Assembly: GCA_963920575.1 (NCBI GenBank)
Contig: CAWUCF010000103.1
Coordinates: 17,667-81,666, forward strand
Reading direction: 5' to 3'
DNA length: 64,000 bases
Source of the DNA: Narthecium ossifragum
Lineage: Eukaryota > Streptophyta > Magnoliopsida > Dioscoreales > Nartheciaceae
In this document: positions 60,101 through 64,000 of the stretch, one piece after another
How positions within the stretch are numbered: the first letter of the stretch is position 1
Layout of the letters: each line of letters opens with the position of its first letter
Position numbers and translations under genes: made by a program
The notes under the pieces: generated by a model
What the model saw: only the letters and a program-made list of their open reading frames with translations
What the model was told of the DNA's origin: nothing
Database searches by the model: none

Positions 60101-63100
60101 TCGAATCCCCGGTTCCTCAGCATCCAAAATAGCAAGCTTTTACCTTTTACCTTTTTTGTCTTTTCCTTCACTTTTTAATACTAGGCCTTGCTAATTTTTT
60201 TCATATTTCTCATTCATTTTTTTGATGAATATCATCCCAGGTAGGCCTCTTCGAAGCTCTTGGCGACCGAATCGGGCACGTCGAATCCTCAGATCCTCAG
60301 CCTCCAAAATAGCAAGCTTTTACCTTTTTTGCCTTTTCCTTCACATTTTGATACTAGGCCTGCATATGTTTTTTCCTTATTTTTCAATCATTTTTTTGTT
60401 GAATATCATCCCAGGCAGGCCTCCTCGAAGCCCCTGGCCACCGGATCGAGCACGTCGAATCCCCGGATCCTCAGCCTCCAAAATAGCATGCTTTTACCTT
60501 TTACCTTTTTTACCTTTTCCTTCACTTTTTAATACTAGGCCCTGCTAATGTTTTTTCTTATTTCTCATTCATTTTTTTGCTGAATATCTTCCCAGGCAGG
60601 CCTCCTCGAAGCCCCTGGCCACGGGATCGAGCATGTCGAATCCCCGGATCCTCAGCCTCCAAAATAGCAAGCTTTTACCTTTTACCTTTTTTGCCTTTTC
60701 CATCACTTTTTAATACTAGGCCTTGCTAATTTTTTTCTTATTTCTGATTCATTTTTTTGCTCAATATCATCCCAGGTAGGCCTCTTCGAAGCTCTTGGCG
60801 ACCGAATCGGGCACGTCGAATCCTCAGATCCTCAGCCTCCAAAATAGCAAGCTTTTACCTTTTTTGCCTTTTCCTTCACATTTTGATACTAGGCCTTGCT
60901 AATTTTTTTCAATTTTTCTCATTCATCTTTTTGCTGAATATCATCCCAGGCAGACCTCCTCGAAGCCCCTGGCCACCGGATCGACCACGTCGAATCCCGG
61001 GATCCTCAGCCTCCCAAATAGCAAGCTTTTACCTTTTATCTTTTTTGCCTTTTCCTTAACTTTTTAATACTAGGCCTTGCTAATGTTTTTTCTTATTTCT
61101 CATTCATTTTTTTGCTGAATATTATCCAAGGCAGGCCTCCTCGAAGCCCCTGGCCACGGGATCGAGCACGTCGAATTCCCGGATCCTCAACTTCCAAAAT
61201 AGCAAGCTTTTACCTTTTACCTTTTTTGCTTTTTCCATCACTTTTTAATACTAGGCCTTGCTAATTTTTTTTCTTATTTCTCATTCATTTTTTTGCTGAA
61301 TATCATTCCAGGTAGGCCTCCTCGAAGCTCTTGGCGACCGAATCGGGCACGTCGAATCCTCAGATCCTCAGCCTCAAAAATAGCAAGCTTTTACCTTTTT
61401 TGCCTTTTCCTTCACATTTTGATACTAGGCTATGCTAATTTTTTTCCCCTTTTCTCATTCATCTTTTTGCTGAATATCATCCCAGGCAGACCTCCTCGAA
61501 GCCCCTGGCCACCGGATCGACCACGTCGAATCCCGGGATCCTCAGCCTCCAAAATAGCAAGCTTTTACCTTTTACCTTTTTTGTCTTTTCCTTCACTTTT
61601 TAATACTAGGCCTTGCTAATGTTTTTTCCTATTTCTCATTCATTTTTTTGCTGAATATCATCCCAGGCAGGCCTCCTCGAAGCCCCTTGCCACGGGATCG
61701 AGCACGTCGAATCCCCAGATCCTCAGCCTCCAAAATAGCAAGCTTTTACCTTTTACCTTTTTGCCTTTTCCTTCACTTTTTGATACTAGGCCATGCTAAT
61801 TTTTTTTCTTGTTTCTCATTCATTTTTTTCCCGAATATCATCCCAGGCAGGCCTCCTCGAAGCCCCTGGCCACCGGATCGAGCACATCGAATCCCCGGAT
61901 CCTCAGCCTCCAAAATAGCAAGCGTTTACCTTTTACCTTTTTTGCCTTTTCCTTCACTTTTTGATACTAGGCCTTGCTAATTTTTTTTCTTATTTCTCAT
62001 TCATTTTTTTGCTGAATATCATCCCAGGCAGGCCTCCTCGAAGCCCCTGGCCACCGGATTGACCACATCGAATCCCCGGGTCCTCAGCATCCAAAATAGC
62101 AAGCTTTTACCTTTTACCTTTTTTGTCTTTTCCTTCACTTTTTAATACTAGGCCTTGCTAATTTTTTTCATATTTCTCATTCATTTTTTTGATGAATATC
62201 ATCCCAGGTAGGCCTCTTCGAAGCTCTTGGCGACCGAATCGGGCACGTCGAATCCTCAGATCCTCAGCCTCCAAAATAGCAAGCTTTTACCTTTTTTGCC
62301 TTTTCCTTCACATTTTGATACTAGGCCTGCTTATGTTTTTTTCTTATTTTTCAATCTTTTTTTTGTTGAATATCATCCCAGGCAGGCCTCCTCGAAGCCC
62401 CTGGCCACCGGATCGAGCACGTCGAATCCCCGGATCCTCAGCCTCCAAAATAGCATGCTTTTACCTTTTACCTTTTTTGCCTTTTCCTTCACTTTTTAAT
62501 ACTAGGCCTTGCTAATGTTTTTTCTTATTTCTCATTCATTTTTTTGCTGAATATCATCCCAGGCAGGCCTCCTCGAAGCCCCTGGCCACGGGATCGAGCA
62601 TGTCGAATCCCCGGATCCTCAGCCTCCAAAATAGCAAGCTTTTACCTTTTACCTTTTTTGCCTTTTCCTTCACTTTTTAATACTAGGCCTTGCTAATTTT
62701 TTTCTTATTTCTCATTCATTTTTTTGCTCAATATCATCCCAGGTAGGCCTCTTCGAAGCTCTTGGCGACCGAATCGGGCACGTCGAATCCTCAGATCCTC
62801 AGCCTCCAAAATAGCAAGCTTTTACCTTTTTTGCCTTTTCCTTCACATTTTGATACCAGGCCTTGCTAATTTTTTTCAATTTTTCTCATTCATCTTTTTG
62901 CTGAATATCATCCCAGGCAGACCTCCTCGAAGCCCCTGGCCACCGGATCGACCACGTCGAATCCCGGGATCCTCAGCCTCCCAAATAGCAAGCTTTTACC
63001 TTTTACCTTTTTTGCCTTTGCCTTCACTTTTTAATACTAGGCCTTGCTAATGTTTTTTCTTATTTCTCATTCATTTTTTTGCTGAATATTATCCAAGGCA

Positions 63101-64000
63101 GGCCTCCTCGAAGCCCCTGGCCACGGGATCGAGCATGTCGAATCCCCGGATCCTCAGCCTCCCAAATAGCATGCTTTTACCTTTTACCTTTTTTGCCTTT
63201 TCCTTCACTTTTTAATACTAGGCCTTGCTAATTTTTTTTCTTATTTCTCATTCATTTTTTTGCTGAATATCATTCCAGGTAGGCCTCCTCGAAGCTCTTG
63301 GCGACCGAATCGGGCACGTCGAATCCTCAGATCCTCAGCCTCCAAAATCTCAAGCGTTTACCTTTTACCTTTTTTGCCATTTCCTTCACTTTTTGATACT
63401 AGGCCTTGCTAATTTTTTTTCTTATTTCTCATTCATTTTTTTGCTGAATATCATCCCAGGCAGGCCTCCTCGAAGCCCCTGGCCACCGGATCGAGCACGT
63501 CGAATCCCCGGATCCTCAGCCTCCAAAATAGCAAGCTTTTACCTTTTACCTTTTTTGTCTTTTCCTTCACTCTTTAATACTAGGCCTTGCTAATTTTCTT
63601 TCTTATTTCTCATTCATTTTTTTGCTGAATATCATCCCATGCAGGACTCCTCGAAGCCCCTGGCCACCGGGTCGAGCACGTCGAATCCTTGGATCCTCAG
63701 CCTCCAAAATAGCAAGCTTTTACCTTTTATCATTTTTGCCTTTTCCTTCACTTAAAAATACTAGGCATTGCTAATTTTTTTTCTTATTTCTCATTCATTT
63801 TTTTGCTGAATATCATCCCAGATAGGCCTCCTCGAAGCACTTGGCGACCGAATCGGGCACGTCGAATCCTCAGATCCTCAACCTTGAAAATAGCAAGCTT
63901 TTACTTTTTACCTTTTACCTTTTTTGCCTTTTCCTTCAGTTTTTGATACTAGGCCTTGCTAATTTTTTTCCTTTTTTCTCATTCGGTTTTTTGCTAAATG
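60100..64000. repeat. 1,967-bp HOR (11-mer), two copies, then return to the 58.9-kb block
   Basis: 60,222/62,189 and 60,757/62,724 are offset by 1,967 bp, with GATGAATATC, CTCAATATCATCCC, TTTTTCAATTTTTC and CCTCCCAAATAGC as shared markers. A second relation of 1,606 bp joins 59,687 to 61,293. From about 63.5 kb the sequence matches 58.9-59.3 kb at an offset of about 4,666 bp, including CACTTAAAAATAC at 63,749. The array continues past the window. Confidence 0.75.

Larger units (their letters stand above)
5199..64000. repeat. Tandem satellite array, 181-bp monomer, about 325 head-to-tail copies
   Basis: Every 180-182 bp the same unit recurs in the same orientation to the window edge with no interruption. 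In order, a unit has: a GC-rich part with GGATCGAGCACGTCGAATCC and the BamHI-bearing CCCCGGATCCTCAGCCTCC; AAAATAGCAAGCTTTTACC with a HindIII site; pyrimidine-rich (TTTTACC)2 and TTTTTTGCCTTTTCCTTCAC; TTTTTAATACTAGGCCTTGC with a StuI site; an eight-T tract; CTTATTTCTCATTCATTTTT; GCTGAATATCATCCCAGG; CAGGCCTCCTCGAAGCCCC and TGGCCACC. Three TCGA sites occur per unit. The unit length is close to nucleosome repeat length, as in many plant centromeric satellites. No gene lies inside; reading frames here arise because the T-rich + strand has few stops in some frames. I do not recognise this satellite from memory. Confidence 0.98.

Noticed and set aside
5200..64000. Many + strand reading frames of 60-220 codons (for example 49,781-50,443 and the repeated 126-codon frames) with hydrophobic and Pro/Arg-rich products
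   Set aside because: They repeat with the satellite, change frame each unit because 181 is not a multiple of 3, follow the same DNA consensus, and have no start context or domain. They are by-products of few stops in a T-rich strand.
5199..64000. CRISPR-like array
   Set aside because: Units are contiguous 181-bp tandem copies with no unique spacers, and the context is plant repeat DNA.
5199..64000. rDNA spacer or 5S rDNA cluster
   Set aside because: No 5S, 18S, 5.8S or 25S sequence and no internal promoter boxes are seen in any unit.
5199..64000. CENP-B-box-like motif in the monomer
   Set aside because: I looked for the TTCG....A..CGGG pattern and found only short partial matches around TCGAA, well below what would support a site.

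Overview
The window is plant nuclear repeat DNA with no host gene in it. It has two parts: a decayed Ty3/gypsy LTR retrotransposon with a chromodomain (a chromovirus), read on the minus strand at 1-5198, and a head-to-tail satellite array that fills 5199-64000. A flowering plant, plausibly a monocot, is suggested by the element's domain order, its primer-binding site matching initiator-Met tRNA, and the satellite landscape. I cannot name the species.

The retrotransposon runs right to left. Its 5' LTR is 4588-5198 (611 bp, TGT...ACA ends). Then come a 3-nt gap, the primer-binding site at 4573-4584, a leader, gag from about 4386, protease, reverse transcriptase, RNase H, integrase and a chromodomain ending at 456, then a weak polypurine tract and the 3' LTR, whose last 381 bp (1-381) are in the window. 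The coding part is dead: at least 11 premature stops, two frame breaks, no visible protease catalytic motif, a deleted reverse transcriptase core and an altered RNase H active-site residue. The two LTRs differ at 14 of 381 aligned positions (about 96.3% identity, no gaps). The 5' LTR abuts the middle of a satellite monomer, so the element inserted into the satellite.

The satellite monomer is 181 bp and about 325 copies lie in one orientation with no other insertion. Each unit has a GC-rich, CpG-containing half with BamHI, StuI, HindIII and three TCGA sites, and a pyrimidine-rich half on the + strand built from T-tracts. Two variants of the GC-rich half and at least two of the T-rich half are linked in a repeating three-monomer order of about 542 bp. 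On top of this there are higher-order repeats (HORs). Overlapping 1,990, 2,714 and 3,800-bp offsets occur at about 8.5-14.5 kb. A 2,882-bp 16-mer has almost three copies at 15.0-22.9 kb. A 3,396-bp 19-mer has three near-identical copies at 26.6-36.8 kb, followed by longer and shortened derivatives that repeat at 5,370 bp up to about 47 kb. A 723-bp 4-mer lies at about 47.5-49.1 kb. Periods of about 2,527, 362 and 1,967 bp lie between 50 and 64 kb. The left edge, 5.2-8.4 kb, holds more diverged monomers without a clear HOR.

The whole picture (nucleosome-sized monomer, nested HORs, homogenised core, chromovirus insertion) fits a centromeric or other large heterochromatic satellite domain. That role is inferred and cannot be proven from sequence. 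Reading frames of 60-220 codons in the array are by-products of the repeat and are not annotated as genes.
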